A stretch of 19,666 bases of DNA, taken from positions 1-19,666 of the forward strand of contig CAYTTY010000057.1 of NCBI GenBank assembly GCA_964440935.1, given 5' to 3'. Shown here piece by piece: positions 1 to 7,423 of this stretch. Numbering within the stretch: position 1 is the first letter of the stretch; each line of letters opens with the position of its first letter. The translations under genes were made by a program, and so were the position numbers. The DNA comes from WJJR01 sp964440935 (GTDB lineage Bacteria > Zixibacteria > MSB-5A5 > WJJR01). The notes under the pieces are model-generated. The model searched no databases. It was not told where the DNA came from and saw only the letters and a list, made by a program, of their open reading frames with translations.

Positions 1-54
1 GAAGGCCCGTGGCACCCAGATCCAAACGGACAAGATTTATGACAATCGCTCTAA
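1..54 (+). repeat. Dispersed repeat family R, copy R1 (cut by window edge)
   Basis: The first 54 bases resemble the right half of the repeat at 16741-16846: a GAAGGCCCGTG segment, then AAACGGA, then exactly 24 bases ending in GACAATCGCTCTAA. The 15 bases at 40-54 are identical to 14403-14417. No open reading frame is shared between copies, so this is a non-coding dispersed repeat. It lies just downstream of the subtilase gene. Confidence 0.55.
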
Positions 55-69
55 ACGAAAACGAGCGAT
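45..69 (-). terminator. Possible hairpin terminator after the subtilase operon
   Basis: ATCGCTC (45-51) pairs with GAGCGAT (63-69) around an 11-base loop, starting 4 bases past the stop codon of the last gene in the minus-strand operon. There is no clean T-run on the minus strand after the stem, so termination is plausible rather than shown. The left arm overlaps repeat R1. Confidence 0.3.
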
Positions 70-73
70 CGGC

Positions 74-1792
74 TCACGGACATTGGGTTGCCGGAGTGGA
101 GCCGTTGAAGAAAATGTACTGAATCAGTCGATTAACATCGACCGCATCTGCGAACCCGTCGCAGTTGGTGTCCCCCGGTGATGAACAACCGGCCGGTGTT
201 TCAGCTAATTCTTGGTTATAGAATACGTGGCCAATGACGGCGTTTAGATCGCTGGCATCGGCGACCCCATCGCCGGTCAGATCTCCGGGAGCACCACACT
301 CAAGGGGCTGGCTGCCTGACAGCACGGTGTTTAATGCTGTGTCGCACTCCACCGCAAAGTCGGTGTACTCGGTCGTCGAGCGATTCTGGCTGACCGAATC
401 ATCAAAGATGAAGTTGTATACCCCATACGGAATGGCCGAGGCATAGAATCCGTTTGAATCCGTTACGGTGACCGAACGCGTGATCACCTCGCCATTCTGT
501 TCGGGAATGAACTGGATGTTGGATAGATCGTTGCCGGACGAGTCGCTCACTGACCCCCATACAATAGCAATCGATGTATCTTGCGGTAGCGTCTGTGCAA
601 AATCGACTCGGCCACGACCCAGGGCATCGGCGTAAGAGGGATTCAGGCTATCGATGGGGTCGCAGCCCCACGAGATCAGCGTGCGAATCATGAACGGTTG
701 ATTGCCGGCACGCACTTCTGTGACCATCGCGGCCAATGCCCCGACGATGGGCGTTGCAAACGACGTTCCACTCCACGTCCCCCACACGTCGCCTCCGGGC
801 AGTGACGAATACAAGTCCACTCCCGGTGCACACACGTCCACAGTGGCACCAAAATTCGAGAATGTCGCTTTTACATCGTTGCCGTCGACCGCACCGACAC
901 CGATGACTTCATCATACGCAGCGGGATAACGCAGCGGCGTATCGGTGTTGTTGTTTCCGGACGCAGCGACCATCACCACCCCGGCCGAATCGCACTGCCG
1001 GATCGCCGTGTGCAGGATGGGATCGTCAACGTCCAATCCGAATCCCATCACGACGACATTCGAGTTCTGCACAATGGCATGCTCAATTCCCTGGACCGCA
1101 CCGAACACCGTGCCGAGACCATCGCCATCCAAAGTCCGAATCGGAAGGACCGCGGCATCGGGAGCGAAGAGGGCAATCAGGCCAGCCGCAAAGGTCCCGT
1201 GTCCCGAATGCTCCCCGGTGGTATAGGTGGGGTCGTTGTCATCGTCTATGAAGTCATAGCCGTCCGGCAGCAAACGTCCGGAAAACAGCGGGTGGTCGAA
1301 ATCGATACCATTGTCCAGATGGGCAACAACCTGTCCCACACCGGTGGCGACTTGATGGCCCCCGCTCATCTCGACTTGGTTCGTTGCGTCCTGCGCATAG
1401 AACTCCGTCGGGGACACTCCCGTAGCATGAGTCTCGCTGTCACCATCAAGGAACGCCTGACTCATCTGCGAGCCTTCGATAATGCCACAGACATAATTGG
1501 GACCAGCATGGGTCACAGCAGGGATGTCGCTGAACGCCAGAATCGCCGTTTCGATCGTCATGCCGGCCGGCAGCCCAACCAGGTAGGTCGCACTGTCTCG
1601 CAGCGATTGTTCCGGTGTGACGCCGAAGTCACCGAGCAGACTGTCGACATGCGCCGGTAACGTTGGGTCGGTAAACCGGACGATGACATGTCCTGCTTCT
1701 ATGGGTGGTCCTTGGGCATGAACGAGAGTACTCGATACTGCCAGAAGGGTCACAACTGACATGAGCCCAATCATTGTCATTGATTTCTTCAT
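74..1792 (-). CDS. Secreted subtilisin-like (S8) serine protease with C-terminal dockerin-like repeats
   Basis: This is a predicted secreted endopeptidase of about 572 residues. An N-terminal signal peptide (KKSMTMIGLMSVVTLLAVSS, cleavage near VHA-QG) is followed by a propeptide-like segment and an S8 domain. The catalytic triad is visible: Asp160 in HLDNGID, His198 in HSGHGTFAAG, Ser344 in GTSFATP, with the oxyanion Asn in SGNNN. A beta-rich segment follows, with a carboxypeptidase-regulatory look (SDSSGN...GFYASAIPYGVYNFIF). The last 70 residues carry two calcium-loop motifs (GDLTGDGVADASDLN and GDTNCDGFADAVDVN) typical of dockerin type I. It is the last gene of a four-gene operon, 15 nt after the CHAT gene. 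The ATG at 1792 is preferred over an upstream in-frame GTG at 1801, because that GTG lies inside the Shine-Dalgarno GAGGTG. No cohesin partner is visible in the window. Confidence 0.93.
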   Translation of the reverse strand: MKKSMTMIGLMSVVTLLAVSSTLVHAQGPPIEAGHVIVRFTDPTLPAHVDSLLGDFGVTPEQSLRDSATYLVGLPAGMTIETAILAFSDIPAVTHAGPNYVCGIIEGSQMSQAFLDGDSETHATGVSPTEFYAQDATNQVEMSGGHQVATGVGQVVAHLDNGIDFDHPLFSGRLLPDGYDFIDDDNDPTYTTGEHSGHGTFAAGLIALFAPDAAVLPIRTLDGDGLGTVFGAVQGIEHAIVQNSNVVVMGFGLDVDDPILHTAIRQCDSAGVVMVAASGNNNTDTPLRYPAAYDEVIGVGAVDGNDVKATFSNFGATVDVCAPGVDLYSSLPGGDVWGTWSGTSFATPIVGALAAMVTEVRAGNQPFMIRTLISWGCDPIDSLNPSYADALGRGRVDFAQTLPQDTSIAIVWGSVSDSSGNDLSNIQFIPEQNGEVITRSVTVTDSNGFYASAIPYGVYNFIFDDSVSQNRSTTEYTDFAVECDTALNTVLSGSQPLECGAPGDLTGDGVADASDLNAVIGHVFYNQELAETPAGCSSPGDTNCDGFADAVDVNRLIQYIFFNGSTPATQCP

Positions 1793-1798
1793 ACCACG

Positions 1799-1804
1799 CA
1801 CCTC
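1799..1804 (-). promoter_or_regulatory. Ribosome binding site that decides the subtilase start
   Basis: GAGGTG on the minus strand lies 6 bases before the ATG at 1792. An in-frame GTG (1801-1799) is part of this site and is therefore unlikely to be the start. The site sits between the CHAT stop codon (1810-1808) and the protease ATG. Confidence 0.65.
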
Positions 1805-1807
1805 ACT

Positions 1808-4588
1808 TCAACTCGGCTGTCCGACCAATACAAAGGGCGCCCAATGATACGGATTGGGGCTCATAACGCGCGTCTGCTGCACTGCATCGCGCCACGCTTG
1901 CACCGGAGTCGAGGAATTCTGGATCCCCGAATAGAATCGGACCATGAACTCACGAGCCACACGGTCATCGACAGACCACAAAGAAGATAATACGATTTTT
2001 GCTCCATGGGTCAGAAAAGTCTCGGCGAATCCATAGATCTCGCCGGAGGGTAAAACCCCCGGCCGTCCCGTTTGACAGGCGGATAGCGCGACCATTTTGG
2101 GACGGACCTTGCGACCGGCAATATCGAACACGTAGAACGGCCCATCGTTCAATAGGATAGCGGATAGGACCGGGTTGTCCAGCGCGGCGGCGGCATGCGT
2201 TGCGATATGCAGGACATCACAATCTTGGGACAGGGCCGACTGGAATTGCGCAACCGACGCCTCGTTGCCTGTCACCCATCTCAGCCCCGCAAACATCTCC
2301 TGGAGTGTCCGTCCCTCGGCATCCATTTCGGTACTGCCTTCTTGGCCGGGTGAGAATACGGTGCCCGTCAAATGCGGTGAGAATGTGGCCTCGGTGGAGC
2401 GGACCGCCTGGTTGATATCCAGGGCGATCCACATGTTGTGGTGATCGATGAGACTTCTACCATGTGCGCCGCTCAAAGCATGGTAGGGTACCGCATTCAG
2501 GAGACCAAACGGGACGAAGACGAAATTGTCAACGTCTTCGAATTGCCGGGCGATTGGTTTCACGAGCATCTGGGATAATCGGTCTAGCTCGTTGGCAATT
2601 CCCTGTTGCGCCTGCCGGGCAAACTGCCTGCGCAGTTTGCCGGGAATGCGGTGTCGTTCCAATAGGAAATACAATCGCGCGAGCGAGTCACGAATTGAAG
2701 ACATCGGCGATGACAGCCTCGTATAGGTAAGACCAGACGTCTTCAGCACAAATGTACCGACATCGTCGCCGTGCACGGCATACGCAATGACCGCTCGGTT
2801 GGCCGGGATGCGTTCCAGTGTGTCCTGCGTGATGGCATTGGGACCGAGGTGGGTCGATCCGTTGGCGTAAGGTCGCTGGCGCCGCACCAATTGCCAGAGA
2901 CGATCTTCGGTCTTGCGCACATCGGCCAGATCGACCGTCGCGAATCGATTCAACGATGTTGGAAAACCGAACGACTGATAGAGTTTGGCGCGCAAATCGC
3001 GTTCCTGTCGGGCCAGTTCCTCACTCTTTGCGGTTTCACCGGTGACGGCCCAGTGCTCGGCCCGTCGCAAGCGGCGGGCACGCTCAAGGGTATCCAATGC
3101 GCGGGTATGCTGTCCTTGTTCAACCAGTAACGCGATTGCCTGGTAGTACACATCCAGTTTATCGCCGAGAAAATACAATCGGGTCTCATCGGGAGTGACG
3201 CCTAACGCCAGTCGTTCGGTGCGATCAATGGCGTGCTGATACGCTGTGAGCGCTCCCTTCGTATCCTCTGTCGCCGTCCGCCGGCGAGCTTCGATCCACC
3301 AGGCTTCGCATGTCAATGCATTCGGTAGTTGACGTTCCTGTTTCAGCACCGATTCAACACGTCGCCGGCAATTCGATAACTGTCCATCAGTCAGATCCAA
3401 ATCCGCCAGGAACAGCGTCGTGGAAAGGAAACGGCGCTGATCACCCGCACGCCGGAAGTTTGTGCGGGCACGTTCCGCCAACCGGCGGGCGCGTGCCACG
3501 TTTCCCTGTGTCGCCGTCAGACGGCTCTCGAGCAATTCGAGTGACGCATCCCACACGGTGTTCCCCTCGCGCGAGAGCAGCCGGTTGGCCTTAGTAATTG
3601 ACCGTTTGGATCCTGAATGATCCTGCAAGGCGTGCTGTGTGCGTGCCAGAAAAAACCAGCACTTGGCCTCCTCGTACGACATCTTCAGATCACGAAACTC
3701 GCGCGCGATAGCAGGAGCATCGGACAAGACATCAGAATGCAGATTTAGAATCTGCCAAATCTCCAATCGGTCCAGATGTGTTTGCGCAATGCCGCGTGTG
3801 TCTCCGAGTCTTTTGAAGGCCGCTTCCACCCGTTCAAACTCGACCAGCGATTGCGTCAACCGTCCTTCCAGGAACGTGACATAAGCGAGGGAGTACTCGG
3901 CTTGTGCCGCGGCCAACTCCATGCCCAGATCGGTGTAAACACGCTGTGCGGCCTGGTAACTTGACCGGGCGTCGCTCAGCCGATTGAGGTTGGCGAGAAT
4001 ATTGCCGCGATTGAATTGAATCAAGGCTTCGGCCGCTTTGTGTCCCGCGTCAATGATCATCGGCAGCGCTCGGTCGTACGCATCCAGTGCGCGCGGATTA
4101 TCGTCACGACGGTGATACACATTGCCAATATTGCAGAGTGTCTGCGCCCACTCGAAGTCGAGTCCTTTACGCCGAAACGTATTGGCGGCCTGCCGTCCGG
4201 TTTTAATGGCGTCATCGTAGCGCCCCAAGTACATCAACGCATCGACCATCGCGCGTCCAATGCGAGCAGCCGTCAGACCGTCACGAGCGTTGCGGTACGT
4301 CCGCTGGGCACGGCGGTAGAGTTGCAGCGCGTCGGCTGCGTGGCCGGACAGATGATAATACCGGGCCACAATGCGTTGTGCGTAGGCGCGCTCGGTTCCC
4401 TTCAGGTGAGGCACGGTGCGAGTGATGCGATCTGCCAGTTGCCGGGCCTGCTTCAAGTCGGTCCGGACACGTTGATTCATCGCATCACTGACGGCATCCA
4501 GGTACACGGTGGTGTCGCCGCCGTATTCCGTCGCAACAAGGCGTTGGAGACTGCTCTGTGTGATGCGCTTTGGAAACAGATCAGGCAT
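1808..4588 (-). CDS. TPR-CHAT caspase-like protease
   Basis: This is a predicted soluble protein of about 926 residues with no signal peptide. The N-terminal two thirds are helical and contain tandem tetratricopeptide repeats, for example AQTLCNIGNVYHRRDDNPRA and AALIQFNRGN-like motifs spaced about 40 residues apart. The C-terminal 300 residues form a CHAT domain (caspase HetF associated with TPRs), a clan CD cysteine protease. His798 in HIATHA and Cys838 in LSACQTG match the catalytic dyad. The strand SSLWSVDD and the final YHWAPFVLVG are also typical of the family. The ATG at 4588 lies one base after the stop of the upstream zinc-finger gene (TAG-C-ATG), suggesting translational coupling. 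A TTG 30 bases upstream would extend it by 10 residues and overlap the neighbour, and is less likely. The TPR part probably senses a partner and the CHAT part cleaves one. The substrate is unknown; the adjacent anti-sigma candidate is an obvious one to consider. Confidence 0.9.
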   Translation of the reverse strand: MPDLFPKRITQSSLQRLVATEYGGDTTVYLDAVSDAMNQRVRTDLKQARQLADRITRTVPHLKGTERAYAQRIVARYYHLSGHAADALQLYRRAQRTYRNARDGLTAARIGRAMVDALMYLGRYDDAIKTGRQAANTFRRKGLDFEWAQTLCNIGNVYHRRDDNPRALDAYDRALPMIIDAGHKAAEALIQFNRGNILANLNRLSDARSSYQAAQRVYTDLGMELAAAQAEYSLAYVTFLEGRLTQSLVEFERVEAAFKRLGDTRGIAQTHLDRLEIWQILNLHSDVLSDAPAIAREFRDLKMSYEEAKCWFFLARTQHALQDHSGSKRSITKANRLLSREGNTVWDASLELLESRLTATQGNVARARRLAERARTNFRRAGDQRRFLSTTLFLADLDLTDGQLSNCRRRVESVLKQERQLPNALTCEAWWIEARRRTATEDTKGALTAYQHAIDRTERLALGVTPDETRLYFLGDKLDVYYQAIALLVEQGQHTRALDTLERARRLRRAEHWAVTGETAKSEELARQERDLRAKLYQSFGFPTSLNRFATVDLADVRKTEDRLWQLVRRQRPYANGSTHLGPNAITQDTLERIPANRAVIAYAVHGDDVGTFVLKTSGLTYTRLSSPMSSIRDSLARLYFLLERHRIPGKLRRQFARQAQQGIANELDRLSQMLVKPIARQFEDVDNFVFVPFGLLNAVPYHALSGAHGRSLIDHHNMWIALDINQAVRSTEATFSPHLTGTVFSPGQEGSTEMDAEGRTLQEMFAGLRWVTGNEASVAQFQSALSQDCDVLHIATHAAAALDNPVLSAILLNDGPFYVFDIAGRKVRPKMVALSACQTGRPGVLPSGEIYGFAETFLTHGAKIVLSSLWSVDDRVAREFMVRFYSGIQNSSTPVQAWRDAVQQTRVMSPNPYHWAPFVLVGQPS

Positions 4589-4589
4589 G

Positions 4590-5189
4590 CTAACCGATAT
4601 GAATGTGCGAGAGTTCAACCGTACGTCCGCCGACGGATACGGTCATCCGCTTCAACCCCGGCGCAATCGAGTCGAATCGAAACATTCCAGTAGTATCCAG
4701 GGGACGATGAACCAGCGGACGCACATGCAGCGCGACGCTGGATTCCGGCGGCAGCAGTTCGTCGGAGAGAACCTGCCCAAGTACATCGAACCGTCCATGA
4801 TGAACCGGGGAGACTTCCAAGTCGATTTGGAACGGGTCGGCGGTGTAGAGCAATCGACGCTGACCGAGGCCGGGTGAGCGCACGCCGGCCGGTACCGGCA
4901 CCCAGCTTGAATCGTAGACCAGAATCCCATGGACAACGGACACATCGGTTTCGTCTTTGCGCCGTTGGTAGTCACGGAAGATTCGATCCGCAGCGATCTT
5001 CAGCGTGTCGGGATGGATCTCGGAGGGATCATCGCTCAGTGCTCCGACCACGTCGCGGATCCACTGCAGCTCTTCTTCGCATCGATCGCACCCAGCATCG
5101 AGGTGCTCTGATATCTTATCACGCATTGTTGGCTCCAAGCGGCCGGTGGCATATAAGATCAGTGTTTCGAGAGTGGGTTCCTGCCGCAT
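4590..5189 (-). CDS. Putative zinc-finger anti-sigma factor, soluble
   Basis: This is a 199-residue protein with no membrane segment. The first 40 residues resemble the zinc-binding anti-sigma domain (zf-HC2): a helix followed by His29, Cys34 and Cys37 (HLDAGCDRC). The His-to-Cys spacing is one residue longer than the classical HxxxCxxC. The C-terminal 100 residues are predicted beta-rich and include GMFRFDSIAPGLKRMTVSVG, a pattern seen in carboxypeptidase-regulatory-like or Ig-like folds. The gene starts 4 nt after the sigma factor stop, and its purine-rich Shine-Dalgarno (GGGGGTAGGG) is embedded in the sigma gene's end. Position and finger suggest that it binds and restrains the neighbouring sigma factor. 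With no transmembrane helix, release would have to be cytoplasmic, by zinc or redox change, a conformational trigger, or proteolysis. The anti-sigma role is an inference. Confidence 0.75.
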   Translation of the reverse strand: MRQEPTLETLILYATGRLEPTMRDKISEHLDAGCDRCEEELQWIRDVVGALSDDPSEIHPDTLKIAADRIFRDYQRRKDETDVSVVHGILVYDSSWVPVPAGVRSPGLGQRRLLYTADPFQIDLEVSPVHHGRFDVLGQVLSDELLPPESSVALHVRPLVHRPLDTTGMFRFDSIAPGLKRMTVSVGGRTVELSHIHIG

Positions 5190-5193
5190 ATCC

Positions 5194-5832
5194 CTACCCC
5201 CCAGCCTTTTTGAGTGTTTTCTGAGTCAACTTAATACCCTTTTTGGTAAATCCGAGTCGCGTCAAGGTGCGACGGAATTTCTCCAGGCAGCGCCCGCGTG
5301 TCGGTCCAATACTGGACACCGGCATGTCGAGGATTTCGGAGATTTCGCCATATTCCGGCTCGGACGGATCGAAGAACAAGTGCCACAGCAATTTGCGACA
5401 TTTATCATCCTGCATCTCCATCGCACGACGGATCACGTGGCCCTGTAGTGCGGCTTGGGCGATACGGTCCGGCGGTTCGACAGTAAAATCATCGACCGTC
5501 GACGGGTCATTCTCCAATTCGGTGGAAATCCGGGTCTGACGTTCATTCTCCCGCAGGACGGCCAGGCATTCGCGCTGAGTGGTGGTGGCCACATATCCCG
5601 GTAAGCGCGTGGCATCTCGCAGGGAGTTTAGGTTCTCGAGCAAAATGAGGCAGACGCGACCGAAAACGTCCACACAGTCCTCAGCGGCCAGCCGATAGCG
5701 GTGGGATATTCCATAGATCATGGGGCCGAATCGCCGGATCAACTCGTCCCAGGCCGGTTCATTGCCAATGCGGCATTCACGCACTATCCGCGCATCGGAC
5801 CACTGTCTTAAAGGGATGTCTGATCTTGGCAT
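5194..5832 (-). CDS. ECF-like sigma-70 family RNA polymerase sigma factor
   Basis: This is a 212-residue protein with the two-domain layout of extracytoplasmic-function sigma factors. Region 2 is at about residues 28-95 (DELIRRFGPMIYGISHRY through DVFGRVCLILLENL). A linker rich in acidic residues follows, then a region 4 helix-turn-helix at about 140-195 (YGEISEILDMPVSSIGPTRGRCLEKFRR). A lysine-rich tail follows (KKGIKLTQKTLKKAGG). The normal region 2 tryptophan/DxxQE signature is diverged, so this is not a classical RpoE. It is the first gene of a four-gene minus-strand operon. The ATG at 5832 has no strong Shine-Dalgarno, which could mean low or leaderless expression. The operon is probably autoregulated, as is common for ECF loci, but no operator is proven here. 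Confidence 0.85.
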   Translation of the reverse strand: MPRSDIPLRQWSDARIVRECRIGNEPAWDELIRRFGPMIYGISHRYRLAAEDCVDVFGRVCLILLENLNSLRDATRLPGYVATTTQRECLAVLRENERQTRISTELENDPSTVDDFTVEPPDRIAQAALQGHVIRRAMEMQDDKCRKLLWHLFFDPSEPEYGEISEILDMPVSSIGPTRGRCLEKFRRTLTRLGFTKKGIKLTQKTLKKAGG

Positions 5833-6190
5833 TCAGGACGCACCACATTGGGGCGGGGTCGTGAGGTACAATACAATTGATAGACACACCACCAACGGTT
5901 AGAGGCTGTTTCCCAGCGGAATAATACCTGGATTTGAGTGCGGTTGCCAACAACTCCTCGATTCTCACGCATCCTGATGTTACGCATTGTAATGCAAAGA
6001 CTTCCATTAATCGTCTGCTCCGCCACCCGAGTCCATTTCTCTCGAGTTTCGTGTATCATTGTCCAAGTTACGTGTCTCTGTCTAGGTGAAAGGGTTCGAT
6101 GTGTACCGCCAGCTCATCGCCCTCTGAAAGTCGAAGACAAGTAGTAAATGTGAACTTGAAGTCTCTCAAGCAAAGCAAGGAGGACAGAAC
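5833..6190. other. Divergent intergenic region between the sigma operon and the surface-protein gene
   Basis: This 358-base gap must hold promoters for two divergent transcription units. Visible items are the weak minus-strand promoter candidate at 5868-5895, a 12-base perfect palindrome GCATTGTAATGC at 5984-5995 that could be an operator, and the strong AAGGAGG ribosome site at 6177-6183 for the right-hand gene. I see no coding sequence with support. Confidence 0.4.
5868..5895 (-). promoter_or_regulatory. Weak candidate promoter for the sigma operon
   Basis: On the minus strand TTGGTG (5895-5890) and TATTGT (5873-5868) are separated by 16 bases, with the -10 box about 36 bases before the sigma ATG. 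Match to the housekeeping consensus is only partial and no experiment supports it. Confidence 0.2.
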
Positions 6191-7273
6191 ATGAAGAAAG
6201 TAGTTGGGCTACTGTTGTTTATGGCTCTCTGCGCACTGCCGGTCATGGCCATGGCCGACGATTGCGTGGAAGTGGACGTTGAGATTACGCCCGTCTCACT
6301 GGAAGATGAGAGCGGTCTGCAATATGCGGAGTTCTCACTGGAATTGACCAATTGTGGCACCGAGGCAGCGCTCATCGGCCTGACTGTTGAGCTCCAGACC
6401 GACGCGCCGCAAGTCGTGCCGCCAATCGAGTTTCATGTCCCGGTCGGTGCAGGTGAGACCATCGCGAAATCGTGGACCTTTCCGGTTCCGCCGGTCGTTC
6501 CACCCGGAACGTACGAGGTCTGTGTGACCGCTACCTCGGGTGACGCGACCGATTCCGATTGTGCCTCGTTCACCGTCGAGGAGTCAAGCTCCACATCGTC
6601 AATCGACAACAACACGCAGCCGATGCTGGCTGCCGGTGCTGATGACTGTGTCGAAGTGGACATCGAGTTGACTCCGGTAACCATCGAGGACGCTGATGTT
6701 GAATTCGCCGAGTTGTCCCTCGAACTGACCAACTGTGGGCCGGAAGCAGTGCTGGCCGCGTTGTCATTTGAGCTCGACTTGGGTGATTTGCCGTTTGACG
6801 TGCCTCCGTTTACGTTTTATGTGCCTGTGGATGCGGGTCAGACGGTCGCGCATTCCTGGCAGCTGCCGATCCCACCGGTGGTTCCGAATGGCACCTATGG
6901 TCTGTGCGTCACCGCCACGATTGGTGAAGCCTCGGATAGCGACTGTGCTGAAATCGAGGTCTCGGATGAGTCCTCAACGTCGGCCAGCACCGGTGATGAC
7001 GTGGTTCTGCGTCAGAACTCGCCGAACCCGTTTAACCTCGGAACCGAAATTTCGTTCGAGTTGAACGACGCGACCAACGTGACCCTGACCGTCCATAACA
7101 TTCTCGGTCAGACGGTTGCGACGCTTGCGAACGGGCACTATTCCGCGGGACAGCACACCGTCGAGTGGAATGCCACCGACAACAACGGTAATGTGGTCGC
7201 CACCGGTATGTATCTCTATCGGATGACGACTGACGAAGGCGCCACGTCACGTAAGATGCTGTTGATCAAATAA
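6191..7273 (+). CDS. Secreted two-repeat protein with C-terminal FlgD-like/type IX secretion sorting domain
   Basis: This is a 360-residue protein with a clear signal peptide (MKKVVGLLLFMALCALPVMAMA, cleavage before DDC). Two homologous beta-sandwich-like domains follow, at about residues 23-137 and 151-263. Each opens with DDCVEVD, contains LELTNCG and a PPVVP turn followed by GTY, and has CVTAT and SDCA near its end. The four conserved cysteines per copy suggest two disulfides in each. After a Ser/Thr-rich linker, residues 271-360 (VLRQNSPNPFN ... GMYLYRM ... SRKMLLIK) match the FlgD Ig-like/T9SS type A sorting domain. The protein is therefore probably carried to the cell surface or medium. 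AAGGAGG lies 7 bases before the ATG. The repeat domain's function is not recognised; an adhesin, matrix or structural role is possible. It stands upstream of, and in line with, other surface-protein genes. Confidence 0.88.
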   Translation: MKKVVGLLLFMALCALPVMAMADDCVEVDVEITPVSLEDESGLQYAEFSLELTNCGTEAALIGLTVELQTDAPQVVPPIEFHVPVGAGETIAKSWTFPVPPVVPPGTYEVCVTATSGDATDSDCASFTVEESSSTSSIDNNTQPMLAAGADDCVEVDIELTPVTIEDADVEFAELSLELTNCGPEAVLAALSFELDLGDLPFDVPPFTFYVPVDAGQTVAHSWQLPIPPVVPNGTYGLCVTATIGEASDSDCAEIEVSDESSTSASTGDDVVLRQNSPNPFNLGTEISFELNDATNVTLTVHNILGQTVATLANGHYSAGQHTVEWNATDNNGNVVATGMYLYRMTTDEGATSRKMLLIK

Positions 7274-7350
7274 GTCAGTCGCGTAATCGGGCCAGCCGAG
7301 ACGCCTTATGGCTAATCGGGAGACCGTTACGGGACGATAGTTAAACAGAG

Positions 7351-7387
7351 ACCGGGCAGGGACGGCCACGCGCCGGAGCTGCCCGGT
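7351..7387 (+). terminator. GC-rich hairpin between two surface-protein genes
   Basis: ACCGGGCAG (7351-7359) pairs perfectly with CTGCCCGGT (7379-7387), and flanking GAG/CTC bases can extend the stem. It lies 78 bases after the first gene and 36 bases before the next ATG. There is no T-run, so it may be a weak terminator or a leader hairpin of the following gene. Confidence 0.35.
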
Positions 7388-7423
7388 TCTCATGAGAATC
7401 ACAACGCAGTTAGGTATCTGACG

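Noticed and set aside
1010..1660. Long plus-strand frame of 216 codons opposite the subtilase
   Set aside because: It is antisense to a gene with intact catalytic motifs, has no ribosome site and no recognisable domain.
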